A stretch of DNA of 64,000 nt from Planktothricoides raciborskii GIHE-MW2 (lineage in GTDB: Bacteria > Cyanobacteriota > Cyanobacteriia > Cyanobacteriales > Laspinemataceae). Location: positions 3,273,001-3,337,000 of the forward strand of contig NZ_CP159837.1 in the NCBI RefSeq assembly GCF_040564635.1. The letters are read 5' to 3'. Position numbers and translations under genes: made by a program. Under the pieces are notes generated by a model. That model had not been told where the DNA came from. It ran no database searches and saw only the letters and a program-made list of their open reading frames with translations. This document shows, piece after piece, positions 1 to 9,408 of the stretch. Each line of letters begins with the position of its first letter. The first letter of the stretch is position 1.

Positions 1-1
1 G

Positions 2-292
2 GCGCGAGGAGAAATCATTGCGTCTGGCACAATTAAAGAACTGATTGGCACATCAGATATCTATCAAGTCAAAGGCCAAGGAGGTAACTTAGAGGTATTA
101 AAACAATGGCTCAACAATTTAGAATTTGAAGATGAAACTTGGCAAGGCATATTACAAGGAAATACCCAAGATTTTTTAGCCAGCTTACAACTGATGGAAG
201 CGAAACTGATTTCTCTCACTTTAGCCAATGGTTCATTAGAGGAGTTTTTTGTCCAACAACTTCGGGAAAAAGGGTTAACGGTTACGCAATAA
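2..292 (+). CDS. ABC transporter ATP-binding protein, C-terminal end (partial)
   Basis: Open from the window edge to TAA at 290-292, giving the last 96 residues of a protein whose start lies outside. It begins with a GEIIASGTIKELIG segment, which is the typical stretch after the H-loop of ABC-2 type ATPases (for example drug or polysaccharide exporters). This is followed by a regulatory tail ending in EEFFVQQLREKG. No Walker motifs are inside the window, so the family call rests on the tail only. The next gene is convergent on the other strand. Confidence 0.6.
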   Translation, partial: ARGEIIASGTIKELIGTSDIYQVKGQGGNLEVLKQWLNNLEFEDETWQGILQGNTQDFLASLQLMEAKLISLTLANGSLEEFFVQQLREKGLTVTQ

Positions 293-314
293 TTACGCAA
301 TAAACCGATGGTTC

Positions 315-337
315 GGGACACGACCTTGCCGTGTCCC
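315..337. terminator. Hairpin after the partial ABC gene
   Basis: Inverted repeat GGGACACG / CGTGTCCC with a 7-base loop, 23 bases after the stop codon. There is no clear T tract, so it may be a repeat element rather than a terminator. A relative of the same sequence lies at about 50845-50871. Confidence 0.35.
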
Positions 338-421
338 TGGGCAAACTATTCTTGTGTCCGATTAGGGTTCGATTACGGTAGGAAGCATGACCGCCAGTAA
401 ATGATTGCTAAAAAGCAGATA

Positions 422-449
422 TTGACTGGCGGATATTTCCGCCAGTCAA
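422..449. terminator. Hairpin between convergent genes, probable terminator
   Basis: Perfect 11-base stem TTGACTGGCGG / CCGCCAGTCAA with a 6-base loop. It lies downstream of both the plus-strand ABC gene and the minus-strand GH13 gene and could terminate both. Confidence 0.5.
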
Positions 450-485
450 AATCACGATTTTAGATCGCGATCCAAAATCACGCAC

Positions 486-1949
486 CTATATACAAATAAT
501 AGCGCTACGAGGCGGTAAAGTCAAGTTAATTTGATTGTCCTGGCAAGATATTTGTCCCTGCCCATATAATCGCTGATTTGGCTTAAATTCACCGCGAATA
601 CTAAAGCTTTTTATTGCCGATTCTATCCCGCAATTAATGGCGACCAATATCGATTCTTCTGGGCAAGTCCGGGCAAACACATAAACCATTCCCTGACTGC
701 CGATAATTTCATAGTCTCCTATCTGTAAACACTGATAATTTCGCCGCAGCTTAATTAACTCTTTGTGCATCTTTAAGACCGATTGATTCCATTGATTTTC
801 TGGGGGGAAGCCCCGACGACAATCTGGGTCATCACCTCCCGGTAAACCCACTTCATCCCCATAGTAAATACTCGGCGATCCGACACTGGTCATTAATAAC
901 ACCGTGGCTAATTCTATGGTAGCTAAGTCTTCTCCACAAATGGTTAACAATCTGGCGGTATCGTGACTATCTAATAAGTTTAATTGGGTGAGTTGAATTT
1001 CCCACGGATATAAATTTAGCAGGTTTTGCATTTTTTGGGCATATCCAGCGGCATCTAAAGCGGGATAGGGGTAATATTCGTGATGTTCTACCAGTTCCAT
1101 TTTGACGCGATCGCCTGCGGTAAAGGCGATCGTTGGTCCGGTAAATAAATAATTCATAACCCCATCAAACTGGGTGCCATCTAACCATTGTCGCGAGTCT
1201 TTCCAGACTTCTCCCACAATATAAGCATCCGGGTTTATGGCTTTCACTCGTTGGCGAAATTCCTGCCAAAATCCGGGAGTTTCCACACAGTAAGGCACAT
1301 CCAAACGCCAGCCATCAATTCCTTGTTGAATCCAATATTCGGCAATTTGCATAATATATTCTCGCACCGCTGAATTGTCGTGGTTAAACTTAGGCAGCGA
1401 TCGATTATTTGCCCAACCGATATAATTCGCCAGTTTACTGCCATCGTAAGCGGATATAGGCCAATTTTCTATTAAAAACCAATCTACCCAAGGAGAATTT
1501 GGGCCATTTTCTAAAATATCATTAAAAAAGAAAAATCCTCGACTGGCATGATTAAATACTCCATCCAGTACCACCTTAATTTCCCGTTGATGGGCAGCAT
1601 CTAGCAAAGCCATAAATGCTTGATTCCCTCCCAATATGGGGTCAACTTGGTAATAGTCATGGGTGTGGTAACGGTGATTACAAGCGGATTGAAAAATTGG
1701 GGTAAAATAAATGGCATTAATGCCTAAGTCTTGTAAGTAATCCAATTTCTCTATTACTCCCCAAAGATTCCCTCCTTTGTATCCTTGTAGGGTCGGAGGT
1801 GCATCCCAGGGTTCTAATTGTTCCGGTTGCCAACCACCCCCCGGTTGACGGCAAAATTTTCCCGCAGGTGGTTCACTTTTGGCGAAGCGATCGGGAAAAA
1901 TTTGATAGAAAACAGCTTGTTTTACCCAATCAGGGGTTTGAATTTTCAT
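486..1949 (-). CDS. GH13 alpha-amylase family glycoside hydrolase
   Basis: A 487-residue enzyme of the alpha-amylase superfamily, likely acting on alpha-1,4-glucans or maltodextrins (neopullulanase/cyclomaltodextrinase-like), in the cytoplasm because no signal peptide is visible. The four GH13 motifs are present in order: VVLDGVFNH near residue 127-134, GWRLD with the nucleophile Asp217, VGEVW with the acid/base Glu247, and LLDSHD with Asp330. The length is usual for a single catalytic (beta/alpha)8 barrel plus C-terminal beta domain, without the extra N-terminal domain of true neopullulanases. It stands alone, convergent with the ABC gene. Substrate preference cannot be read from the sequence. 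Confidence 0.9.
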   Translation of the reverse strand: MKIQTPDWVKQAVFYQIFPDRFAKSEPPAGKFCRQPGGGWQPEQLEPWDAPPTLQGYKGGNLWGVIEKLDYLQDLGINAIYFTPIFQSACNHRYHTHDYYQVDPILGGNQAFMALLDAAHQREIKVVLDGVFNHASRGFFFFNDILENGPNSPWVDWFLIENWPISAYDGSKLANYIGWANNRSLPKFNHDNSAVREYIMQIAEYWIQQGIDGWRLDVPYCVETPGFWQEFRQRVKAINPDAYIVGEVWKDSRQWLDGTQFDGVMNYLFTGPTIAFTAGDRVKMELVEHHEYYPYPALDAAGYAQKMQNLLNLYPWEIQLTQLNLLDSHDTARLLTICGEDLATIELATVLLMTSVGSPSIYYGDEVGLPGGDDPDCRRGFPPENQWNQSVLKMHKELIKLRRNYQCLQIGDYEIIGSQGMVYVFARTCPEESILVAINCGIESAIKSFSIRGEFKPNQRLYGQGQISCQDNQINLTLPPRSAIICI

Positions 1950-2119
1950 ATATTCTCCGATTTGATATTACTGGGCGATGGCCGATATGATTGAACGATA
2001 CTATATTATTAAGCGATATTGGGGCTTGTTCAATAAGAAATATTGCTTTTATTTTTCCGGCATTGATGGTTTGCTATGATGGGGATATATTTGTTTAATC
2101 CACACCCAAGAGGTTGATT

Positions 2120-2557
2120 ATGTACGATCGCAACTGTGATAATTTTCATACCCTGACAGAAACGGTTAAATTAGTGTTCTTCTTTAAAACCATTGTTGGG
2201 ACAATTTTACTATTATTTGGCATCGCGATCGCCTGGGAAGTCCTGCAAATTATCTCAACTTTGATTCAAGCTTCTGAGACGATCCCCCTCGTGGAAAACA
2301 TTATCCAGATGGGTCATAGTGGCAGTGAATTCAGAAACCAACTACCCGCGAGTGACGTGCATGGAATACTAGGCGGTTATGAAGATGCAGTTTTTGGTTA
2401 TGGAATCTTGATTTTTCTGCTCTCAATTGCTGGAGGAATTGCCCAAACTTTTCTAGGTATTGGGGCAGAACTGATTAAGTCAGACTTGAAAAGCTTATTA
2501 GAAAAGTTAGGAGAAGAACTAGCCAGACTGGGGAAAAGTTTTAACCAGAATTACTAA
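2120..2557 (+). CDS. Hypothetical membrane protein with two transmembrane segments
   Basis: I do not recognise this protein. The ATG at 2120 is preferred over an in-frame TTG at 2114 because AAGAGG at 2108-2113 is correctly spaced for it. The 145-residue product has a hydrophobic segment near residues 20-48 (VFFFKTIVGTILLLFGIAIA) and a second at about 90-115 (GYGILIFLLSIAGGIAQ), joined by a polar loop, and ends in an amphipathic Leu/Lys/Glu-rich helix. It is probably an inner-membrane protein with a cytosolic helical tail. It is transcribed alone between the amylase gene and a secreted protein gene. Confidence 0.6.
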   Translation: MYDRNCDNFHTLTETVKLVFFFKTIVGTILLLFGIAIAWEVLQIISTLIQASETIPLVENIIQMGHSGSEFRNQLPASDVHGILGGYEDAVFGYGILIFLLSIAGGIAQTFLGIGAELIKSDLKSLLEKLGEELARLGKSFNQNY

Positions 2558-2680
2558 ACAAATCAGATTTTATCAAATTAAACTAATATAAGATTCAATT
2601 TTAGCCGATATTTTTCCTTTAACTGGGTTACTTTTAAGCATCTGCTATCGTTGGAGAAGTAGAAATTAGAGAGGTTTAAT

Positions 2681-3535
2681 ATGCATTTCCCTCGTCAACC
2701 GGCCAGCCACCGCACCCCCTTCGATACGGGGTTATGTCAGGGGATTACCTCAAGACCAAGGACGGGACTGACTTTGGCGATCGCCTTAGCCATAACCCTT
2801 GACTGCACTGCCCTTTCGCCCTCCACCCAAGCGGAAACGTTTTCCAGGGATAGCGCCAACCCAGAGTCCTTAACGGTGGCAGCAGAACCTAGCCCATTAC
2901 CTCACCCCGGAAATTCTGACTCATCTAAACATCTAGAATCTCAAAATCTAGAAACAAAACCAGAAAAAAATCTAGATAATCTAGATAATCTAGATAATCC
3001 AACAGCATCGCCCAAAAATTTAGAAATAAGCCAAATAGACGAAGCGGAAATGATGAGGACAGAGGCTTTAGAAACAGCGATCGCCGAGGAAAATTTCACC
3101 CCTCTAATTAGCTATTGCCGCATGGGAGAATGCGTTGAATCCTACTACACCTTTACCCGCTTAAAGCGCGAAGCCAGAGGGGAAAAACTTTACCAAACAG
3201 AAGTGTTAGTCTATCATTCGGTTATGGGTAAACCAACCGAAGGAAAATGGGTTTGGATGAAGGCGCCTACCCAGGTTTTGTGTTCTACGGAGCGTCCGAT
3301 GGCGATCAATTTCGATGGCACCGAGTACATCATCGATCGCCTGAGTCCGGGAAATTATCCGCCCGGTTTCCAGAGGGAAGCTGATGCTTTGTATTGGGCG
3401 ATTTGCCACGATACCAGCGTCACAGATTTAGACAAGAATCAATCCAGAGAACAGCAAGCAATTCAGCTTGGTTACGACCTCAACCGAGAAGCCGAGCAAA
3501 CCCGTCAAGACTTTATTGAATTAATTGAAGACTAG
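2681..3535 (+). CDS. Hypothetical secreted protein with low-complexity linker
   Basis: The 284-residue product starts with basic residues followed by a hydrophobic stretch (GLTLAIALAITLDCTALS, about residues 29-46), which resembles an export signal. Residues 50-125 are a Ser/Pro/Glu/Asn-rich linker containing DNLDNLDN, encoded by three copies of a 9-base repeat near 2970-2998. The C-terminal 150 residues form a compact domain with conserved-looking Cys, Trp and Tyr residues (YCRMGECVESYYTFTR, GKWVWMKAPTQVLC). No family was recognised. GAGAGG upstream at 2669-2674 supports the start. Confidence 0.65.
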   Translation: MHFPRQPASHRTPFDTGLCQGITSRPRTGLTLAIALAITLDCTALSPSTQAETFSRDSANPESLTVAAEPSPLPHPGNSDSSKHLESQNLETKPEKNLDNLDNLDNPTASPKNLEISQIDEAEMMRTEALETAIAEENFTPLISYCRMGECVESYYTFTRLKREARGEKLYQTEVLVYHSVMGKPTEGKWVWMKAPTQVLCSTERPMAINFDGTEYIIDRLSPGNYPPGFQREADALYWAICHDTSVTDLDKNQSREQQAIQLGYDLNREAEQTRQDFIELIED

Positions 3536-3901
3536 GACTAATACCAAGCATCAAAAACTACTCCTGCAATTACGAGGTTAATTTGGGCGCACGTAGGGGC
3601 ACACCGAAGTGGTAGCCAAGCGCAAGGTCGCAAGCCGCCGCGCCCCTACTACCACCAAGAGATTAAATGTATCATTTTTATTTAAAAAAATATAATATAA
3701 TATATTTATTGGCATTATAGATAATAATAGAGCATCATAGATAAAGAGTAAATATAAGCTTTATAAGCGATCTAATTCTCTTTGTGTCCTCTGTGTCTCT
3801 GTGGTTAATTCAATAAAAAAAATTTTTTAGGTAAATTAATTTATATTAACGCAATCATCTAGAGGTATTATTTATTTTAGGCAGCGAGATTAAAATTATA
3901 T
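3536..3901. other. AT-rich intergenic region with repeat fragments
   Basis: No gene seen. It holds an imperfect inverted repeat with GTAGGGGC at about 3593 and GCCCCTAC at about 3641, then a very AT-rich stretch. Near 3780-3812 is one copy, in the reverse sense, of the dispersed element whose other end reads CACCACAGAGACAC. The devA-like promoter presumably lies in the last 100 bases. Confidence 0.5.
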
Positions 3902-4582
3902 ATGTTAAAACAACCTGCAATTGACATTAAAAATTTAAACCATTTTTTTGGCAAAAACAGCCTAAAGAAGCAAGTTTTATTTGATATTAATTTAAAAATA
4001 TTTCCCGGAGAAATCGTGCTAATGACCGGGCCATCGGGTTCGGGAAAAACCACCTTATTAACCCTGGTGGGAGGACTGCGATCGCCCCAAGAAGGCAGCT
4101 TAAAAGTATTGGGTAAAGAACTTTCTGTCGCCCAACCCAAAGATTTTGTCTTACTCCGCCGAAATATTGGCTATATTTTTCAAGCCCATAACTTACTCGC
4201 TTGTTTAACCGCAAGGCAAAACGTGCAAATGTCCCTAGAACTTCACCCAGAAATTCAAGAAAATCTCCGGGAAAAAGCCGCCGGAATTCTCACCGCAGTG
4301 GGACTAGAAGATCATATTGATTACTATCCCGAAAACCTATCGGGAGGGCAAAAACAACGAGTAGCGATCGCCCGGGCATTAGTCAGTCATCCCCAACTGG
4401 TATTAGCGGACGAACCCACCGCTGCTTTGGACAGTAAATCTGGTCGGGATGTAGTCGAAATCATGCAGCATCTTGCTAAAAAACAAGGCTGCACCATCTT
4501 ATTAGTGACTCACGATGACCGCATCTTAGACATCGCCGATCGCATCGTACATTTAGAAGATGGACGTTTATTCAACAACTAA
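3902..4582 (+). CDS. devA: DevA-type ABC exporter ATP-binding protein
   Basis: A 226-residue ATPase of the MacB/LolD class, closest in style to cyanobacterial DevA, which energises DevBCA-type export of glycolipids or other envelope compounds. Visible motifs are Walker A GPSGSGKT (43-50), Q-loop IFQAHNLL, signature LSGGQ (146-150), Walker B LVLADE (166-171) and H-loop VTHDD. The usual partners, a DevB membrane-fusion protein and a DevC permease, are not adjacent on either side: the next gene is ndhA after 344 bases. It is therefore an orphan here and its permease must be encoded elsewhere. The family call is firm; the transported substrate is unknown. Confidence 0.85.
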   Translation: MLKQPAIDIKNLNHFFGKNSLKKQVLFDINLKIFPGEIVLMTGPSGSGKTTLLTLVGGLRSPQEGSLKVLGKELSVAQPKDFVLLRRNIGYIFQAHNLLACLTARQNVQMSLELHPEIQENLREKAAGILTAVGLEDHIDYYPENLSGGQKQRVAIARALVSHPQLVLADEPTAALDSKSGRDVVEIMQHLAKKQGCTILLVTHDDRILDIADRIVHLEDGRLFNN

Positions 4583-4926
4583 GAAAGTGCAGCCACCGGA
4601 CAAGGGCAAAAATTGTTGGGACTTAATTTCACCCAATTCATTAATCAATTTAATCATAAACATTAACAAAAACAACCTATTTGTTGCCTGTCTGAATCCG
4701 TCCGATTGTTTACATCGGCCTCTAGGAGATGAATCCATTCGCGCAGATAACAGGGCAGATAACAGCGCAGATAACCCGATCGGTTTGTAGTGGAGATTGA
4801 TCCGGGAATGGCTTTATCCCCTACCTTACATTATTCAATCGATCGCCAAATTCTGCTGACCATAGAGAGTTATACTGTAACTCAGTCCCGCTCGTAAAAA
4901 ATCTTCATAAATTTGAAGTAACAAGC
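4583..4926 (+). promoter_or_regulatory. Leader/promoter region of the ndh operon
   Basis: No gene supported. It contains three close direct copies of GCAGATAACAG-like sequence at about 4743-4774. The ndhA promoter should lie here, but no convincing -35/-10 pair can be fixed. Confidence 0.4.
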
Positions 4927-6045
4927 ATGAACCAAGGAATAGACTTACAAGGAAGCGTTATACAATTGCTGGTGGACTTAGGACTGCCTCCCCAAGTCGC
5001 CAAAGTGATTTGGATCCCCCTGCCCATGTTTTTAATGTTAGCCGTAGCCACGGTTGGGGTATTGGTAGCAGTCTGGCTAGAACGAAAAATCTCTGCCGCA
5101 GTACAACAGCGAATTGGTCCCGAATACGCTGGCCCATTGGGGGTATTGCAACCCGCCGCTGACGGGCTAAAGCTAATTTTTAAAGAAGATATCGTCCCCA
5201 CGAAAGCGGATCCGATCCTCTTTACCCTCGGCCCAATTCTGGTAGTGCTGCCGGTATTTATCTCTTACCTGATCGTTCCCTTCGGGCAAAATCTGATCAT
5301 CAGCGACTTGAGCATCGCCATTTTCTTATGGATTGCCCTTTCTAGTGTCGCCCCGATCGGTTTGCTGATGGCCGGTTATTCCTCCAACAACAAATACTCT
5401 CTGTTAGGTGGACTGCGGGCGGCTGCCCAGTCCATTAGCTATGAAATTCCTCTGGCTTTGGCGGTATTGGCGATCGTGATGATGTCCAATAGCCTCAGCA
5501 CCATTGACATCGTAGAACAACAAAACAGTTACGGCATTCTCGGCTGGAATGTCTGGCGTCAGCCCGTTGGGTTCCTAATTTTTTGGATTTGCGCCTTGGC
5601 TGAATGCGAACGTCTGCCTTTTGACTTGCCGGAAGCGGAAGAAGAACTGGTGGCCGGATATCAAACCGAATATGCGGGGATGAAATTCGGTCTATTTTAT
5701 GTGGGTTCTTACGTCAACTTAATTCTTTCCGCCTTATTGGTGTCAGTGCTCTACTTCGGTGGCTGGACATTGCCCATTCCCATTGAACTGATTGCCCAAT
5801 GGATCGGGGTCAGCGAAACTACCCCTTGGTTCCAAGTAATCGCAGCGGTGCTGGGAATTACAATGGTGCTCCTGAAAACTTACTTCTTCGTGTTTCTGGC
5901 GATTCTCTTGCGCTGGACTCTGCCACGAGTGCGGATTGACCAACTCCTGAACCTGGGCTGGAAATTCCTGTTACCCGTGGGTCTGGTGAATTTGCTGTTA
6001 ACTGCCGCCTTGAAGTTGGCTTTTCCCTTCGCTTTTGGTGGTTAA
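4927..6045 (+). CDS. ndhA: NAD(P)H-quinone oxidoreductase subunit 1 (NdhA)
   Basis: A 372-residue integral membrane subunit of the cyanobacterial NDH-1 complex (NuoH/ND1 family). It forms the membrane foot at the quinone chamber and links the hydrophilic arm to the proton-pumping arm. Typical signatures include [41 protein letters not shown] (first 20 residues quoted here: [20 protein letters not shown]) and about eight hydrophobic helices. Length matches other cyanobacterial NdhA proteins. It is the first gene of the conserved ndhA-I-G-E order, all in one direction, which supports co-transcription. Confidence 0.97.
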   Translation: MNQGIDLQGSVIQLLVDLGLPPQVAKVIWIPLPMFLMLAVATVGVLVAVWLERKISAAVQQRIGPEYAGPLGVLQPAADGLKLIFKEDIVPTKADPILFTLGPILVVLPVFISYLIVPFGQNLIISDLSIAIFLWIALSSVAPIGLLMAGYSSNNKYSLLGGLRAAAQSISYEIPLALAVLAIVMMSNSLSTIDIVEQQNSYGILGWNVWRQPVGFLIFWICALAECERLPFDLPEAEEELVAGYQTEYAGMKFGLFYVGSYVNLILSALLVSVLYFGGWTLPIPIELIAQWIGVSETTPWFQVIAAVLGITMVLLKTYFFVFLAILLRWTLPRVRIDQLLNLGWKFLLPVGLVNLLLTAALKLAFPFAFGG

Positions 6046-6216
6046 GGGATTTGGGACTCGGTGTTATCGGTGTTTTGGTGAACGACCAGATCGCCGCAAA
6101 AATTCCCTGCCAACACAGTCCCAAAACAGCGCGATCGATCTAATCATGCGATCGATTCATCAGATCAATTCATCTTCAATCCAAAGCACATTGATATTCT
6201 CTGCCATCCTTCACTT

Positions 6217-6801
6217 ATGCTAAAGTTCCTCAAACAAGTTAGCGACTATACCAAAGAAACCTTTCAAGCCGCCAAATATATTGGCCAAGGTCTTTCGGTG
6301 ACATTTGACCATATGCGTCGTCGTCCAGTGACGGTGCTCTATCCTTACGAAAAACTGATTCCTTCCGAACGGTATCGGGGACGAATTCACTTTGAATTTG
6401 ACAAATGTATTTCTTGTGAAGTCTGCGTGCGGGTTTGTCCAATTAATCTGCCGGTAGTGGACTGGGAATTTAACAAAGAAACCAAGAAGAAAAAGCTGAA
6501 ACACTACAGTATTGATTTCGGAGTTTGTATTTTTTGCGCCAACTGTGTGGAATATTGCCCCACCAACTGTCTGTCGGCGACGGAAGAATATGAACTAGCC
6601 GCCTACGATCGCCATGATTTGAACTACGACAACGTGGCAATGGGGCGTTTGCCTTATAAAGTCACTAATGACCCAATGGTGACGCCCCTGCGAGAATTGG
6701 CCTATTTGCCCAAAGGGATCAACGACCCCCACGATCTGCCGGAAGGCTCGGTTCGCGCTGGTAAACGCCCAGAAGAACTCCTGGAAAAGATGGAAAAATA
6801 A
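6217..6801 (+). CDS. ndhI: NAD(P)H-quinone oxidoreductase subunit I (NdhI)
   Basis: A 194-residue peripheral iron-sulfur subunit of NDH-1 (NuoI family) carrying two [4Fe-4S] clusters that pass electrons toward plastoquinone. Two ferredoxin motifs are intact: Cys64-67-70-74 ([12 protein letters not shown]) and Cys104-107-110-114 ([12 protein letters not shown]). It follows ndhA after 171 bases rich in HIP1-like sequence and precedes ndhG. Length and sequence are standard for cyanobacteria. Confidence 0.97.
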   Translation: MLKFLKQVSDYTKETFQAAKYIGQGLSVTFDHMRRRPVTVLYPYEKLIPSERYRGRIHFEFDKCISCEVCVRVCPINLPVVDWEFNKETKKKKLKHYSIDFGVCIFCANCVEYCPTNCLSATEEYELAAYDRHDLNYDNVAMGRLPYKVTNDPMVTPLRELAYLPKGINDPHDLPEGSVRAGKRPEELLEKMEK

Positions 6802-6819
6802 TTCTTGGCGGTGGATGGT

Positions 6820-6858
6820 TCACTGTTAATTGAAATAATTGAATATCGTTAACAGTGA
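6820..6858 (+). promoter_or_regulatory. Hairpin between ndhI and ndhG
   Basis: Perfect 10-base arms TCACTGTTAA / TTAACAGTGA around a 19-base AT-rich loop. It may act as an mRNA processing or stability element within the operon. No T tract follows, so termination is unlikely. Confidence 0.45.
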
Positions 6859-6899
6859 CCCGATCGATTTTTCTTGACAAGTGATATAAGGACAAAACT

Positions 6900-7517
6900 G
6901 TGAATTTAGCGGAAGGCGTTCAGATAGTTTCGTTTGGCTTGTTGGCCTTAATGATGATTGGTTCAGCATTAGGAGTGGTGCTGTTTTCTAATATTGTTTA
7001 CTCCGCGTTTTTGCTCGGTGCTGTATTTACCAGTATGGCCGGGATCTATGTGCTGCTGAATGCAGATTTTGTGGCAGCGGCTCAACTGCTGATTTATGTG
7101 GGTTCGGTGAACGTGCTGATTTTGTTTGCCATTATGTTGGTGAACAAGCGGGAAAAGTTTGCCCAAGTGGGAAATGCCGCCCTGCGTCAATTAGTCACCG
7201 CGTTGGTAGGCTTCGGTTTGTTTGCCCTCCTGGGGACGATGATTTTATCGACTCCTTGGCCGGTGAAAACTGGCGCGATCGCCCCTGGGTCTTCGACCGT
7301 AGAGGCGATCGGCAAACATTTCTTTACGGACTTTTTACTCCCCTTTGAATTAGCCTCACTGCTACTATTAATTGCCATGATTGGCGCAATTATTTTGGCG
7401 CGGCGAGACTTCTACCGGGATGACATTCCGGCGGCTCCCGTTGCCCCGGTGCTCACCTTACCAGAGCGGGCTAAAGAATCCATTGGCGCCTTAAGTAGCA
7501 GCCAGAAAAAATCATAA
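6900..7517 (+). CDS. ndhG: NAD(P)H-quinone oxidoreductase subunit 6 (NdhG)
   Basis: A 205-residue membrane subunit of NDH-1 (NuoJ/ND6 family) with five hydrophobic helices, including AAQLLIYVGSVNVLILFAIM, the hallmark of the family. Translation starts at GTG 6900, preceded by ATAAGGA at 6886-6892, which is a usable ribosome site. The hydrophilic C-terminal tail (RAKESIGALSSSQKKS) is usual for cyanobacteria. It is the third gene of the ndhA-I-G-E unit. Confidence 0.96.
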   Translation: MNLAEGVQIVSFGLLALMMIGSALGVVLFSNIVYSAFLLGAVFTSMAGIYVLLNADFVAAAQLLIYVGSVNVLILFAIMLVNKREKFAQVGNAALRQLVTALVGFGLFALLGTMILSTPWPVKTGAIAPGSSTVEAIGKHFFTDFLLPFELASLLLLIAMIGAIILARRDFYRDDIPAAPVAPVLTLPERAKESIGALSSSQKKS

Positions 7518-7541
7518 CAAGTCATAAAATTAATGACAGTT

Positions 7542-7562
7542 ATTCCCGCAAAGTGCGGGAAT
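7542..7562 (+). promoter_or_regulatory. Hairpin between ndhG and ndhE
   Basis: Perfect 8-base stem ATTCCCGC / GCGGGAAT with a 5-base loop. It resembles the core of the ATTCCCGC repeat hairpins found elsewhere in the window (about 18825, 31345 and 39210). No T tract follows. Confidence 0.4.
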
Positions 7563-7675
7563 ATGTCTGAAACTTTTCCCCTCAATTAGTTTAAACCGAA
7601 TAAATCGAAAATTAATTGAGAGGGTCAATTAACCCACAGACAATCAACCCAGAGAAATTATCGTTGGTAGGATTC

Positions 7676-7987
7676 ATGCAACTTCACCTTGAGTATTTTT
7701 TATTGTTGGCTGCTGCCTTATTTTGCATTGGCATTTATGGTCTGGTGACAAGTCGTAATGCTGTGCGAGTTTTGATGTCTATTGAGTTACTGCTCAATGC
7801 GGTTAATCTTAATCTGATGGCTTTTTCTAATTTTATTGATTCAGCCACGATTAAAGGCCAAGTGTTTACGGTGTTTGTGATTACCGTAGCTGCCGCCGAA
7901 GCTGCCGTAGGTTTGGCGATTATTTTGGCGATTTATCGCAACCGGGATACGGTGGATATGGAACAGTTTAATCTGTTGAAATGGTAA
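7676..7987 (+). CDS. ndhE: NAD(P)H-quinone oxidoreductase subunit 4L (NdhE)
   Basis: A small membrane subunit of NDH-1 (NuoK/ND4L family) with three helices and motifs such as [14 protein letters not shown] and [16 protein letters not shown], containing the conserved membrane glutamates. The open frame reaches back to 7616, but ATG 7676 is chosen because the product then begins [13 protein letters not shown] like other NdhE proteins and has the usual length (103 residues), with GGTAGG just upstream. It is the last gene of the ndh operon and is followed by a strong hairpin. Confidence 0.96.
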   Translation: MQLHLEYFLLLAAALFCIGIYGLVTSRNAVRVLMSIELLLNAVNLNLMAFSNFIDSATIKGQVFTVFVITVAAAEAAVGLAIILAIYRNRDTVDMEQFNLLKW

Positions 7988-7995
7988 AAAAATTG

Positions 7996-8035
7996 ACTGT
8001 GAACTGTTGACGTTTGACTGTTAACAGTTCACAGT
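7996..8035 (+). terminator. Terminator-like hairpin after ndhE
   Basis: Perfect 13-base arms ACTGTGAACTGTT / AACAGTTCACAGT, followed by TTATTTATTA. It lies 8 bases after the ndhE stop codon and is the best candidate for the end of the ndh operon. Confidence 0.65.
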
Positions 8036-8039
8036 TATT

Positions 8040-8172
8040 TATTAGGGAATAGGCATTCTGGAAGTAAGGGGTAAGCAACAGCAATCAACAACCAACAAAC
8101 AACAATCAACAATCAAAAAATCCCTACCCAAAGAATCCCTACCCAACAATAAACAACCAAAAAACAACAATT
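8040..8172. other. A/C-rich low-complexity leader
   Basis: Made of many AACAACAA and ATCCCTACCCAA-like words before the AAA ATPase gene. It has no coding potential and is probably untranslated leader. Confidence 0.4.
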
Positions 8173-8184
8173 AAGGAGACTGAA

Positions 8185-9408
8185 GTGCAAGGAAAACGGT
8201 TTATCCGCACGCTGCAATTAAAAAATTTACTTTCTTATGGCAGTGAAGAGTCAACAATTGACCTTCAACCCTTGAATGTTTTAATTGGCTCTAATGGATC
8301 GGGTAAGTCGAATTTAATTCAGGCAATTGGGCTTTTGCAGGCAACTCCTAGGAACTTGGCGGCGCCAATTCGGGAAGGGGGAGGGGTTAGCGAGTGGCTT
8401 TGGAAAGGAGGGAGTGAACAACAATTTCCGATCGCGCATATTTCGGCAACGATTGATTACCCGGAAGGAGTGATGCCGCTGCGTTATCAGATGAGTTTTA
8501 CCATGAACGGTCAAAGACTGGAACTGGTGGATGAGTCGGTAGAAAATGAGCAAAAATTCGATGATAACTATGAAGATGTTTATTTTTTCTACCGATACCA
8601 AAATGGTCATCCGATCTTAAATTTCAGAACTAAGCCTGAAGCGAAAGCGGGAAGGGAAGATCAGAGAGTTAAACGATCGCTTCAACGGGAAGAACTGAGT
8701 CCAGAGCAATCGGTTTTATCCCAGAAAAAAGACCGAGATTATTACCCAGAACTGACTTATTTAAATCATCAGTTTTCTCAGATTCGCATCTATCGAGAAT
8801 GGAACCTAGGCAGATATACGCCGCCCCGACTGCCACAACCATCGGATTTACCCAATGATTTTTTAGAAGAATATTACAGTAACCTGGGTCATGTTTTAAA
8901 TAATTTAGACTTCCAAGTATACAAACCATTACTCATAGAAAAATTGCAAAAATTCTATGATGCGATCGCGGATATCCTTGTCCGAGTTGAAGCAAGTACA
9001 TTGCAAGTATTTCTGCGGGAAAAGCAACGCCACCGACCAATTCCGGCAACTCGTCTATCCGATGGCACCCTGCGTTATCTATGTTTGTTGACCATCCTTT
9101 GCCACCCCAGTCCACCGCCTCTTGTTTGTATCGAAGAACCAGAAATCGGCTTACATCCAGATATTCTCCCGATGGTAGCTGAGTTGCTCATTGAGGCTTC
9201 TCAGCGAACTCAATTGATCGTGACCACCCATTCTGATGCTTTAATTTCTGGCTTAAGTGAAGTCCCCGAATCAGTCTTAGTCTGCGAACAAAATCAGAAA
9301 GGGAGTTATTTGCGTCGTTTGAATCCTCAGCGGTTAAAAAAATGGCTGGAAGATTACAGCCTCGGAGACTTATGGCGCATCGGTGAAATTGGAGGAAACC
9401 GATGGTAA
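8185..9408 (+). CDS. AAA-family ATPase of the SMC/RecF-like (AAA_21) type
   Basis: A 407-residue ATPase with an ABC/SMC-type head: Walker A GSNGSGKS at residues 35-42, an insertion-rich middle, a signature-like LSDGT near 293, Walker B LVCIEEPEIGLHPD near 313-326 and a TTHSDAL switch motif. Start is GTG 8185, with AAGGAG at 8173-8178 deciding it. It overlaps the next gene, a DUF4276 protein, by 7 bases, so the two are translationally coupled. Such ATPase plus DUF4276/TOPRIM-like pairs resemble RloA/RloB, AbiL and PARIS-type anti-phage modules. That role is inferred from architecture, not shown here. Confidence 0.85.
   Translation: MQGKRFIRTLQLKNLLSYGSEESTIDLQPLNVLIGSNGSGKSNLIQAIGLLQATPRNLAAPIREGGGVSEWLWKGGSEQQFPIAHISATIDYPEGVMPLRYQMSFTMNGQRLELVDESVENEQKFDDNYEDVYFFYRYQNGHPILNFRTKPEAKAGREDQRVKRSLQREELSPEQSVLSQKKDRDYYPELTYLNHQFSQIRIYREWNLGRYTPPRLPQPSDLPNDFLEEYYSNLGHVLNNLDFQVYKPLLIEKLQKFYDAIADILVRVEASTLQVFLREKQRHRPIPATRLSDGTLRYLCLLTILCHPSPPPLVCIEEPEIGLHPDILPMVAELLIEASQRTQLIVTTHSDALISGLSEVPESVLVCEQNQKGSYLRRLNPQRLKKWLEDYSLGDLWRIGEIGGNRW

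Noticed and set aside
315-337. tRNA or small RNA at the strong hairpin
   Set aside because: Only one stem is present, no cloverleaf, and related sequence near 50845 shows it to be a dispersed repeat.
4560-4790. 76-residue frame upstream of ndhA
   Set aside because: It begins inside the DevA gene in another frame and ends in the GCAGATAACAG repeats.
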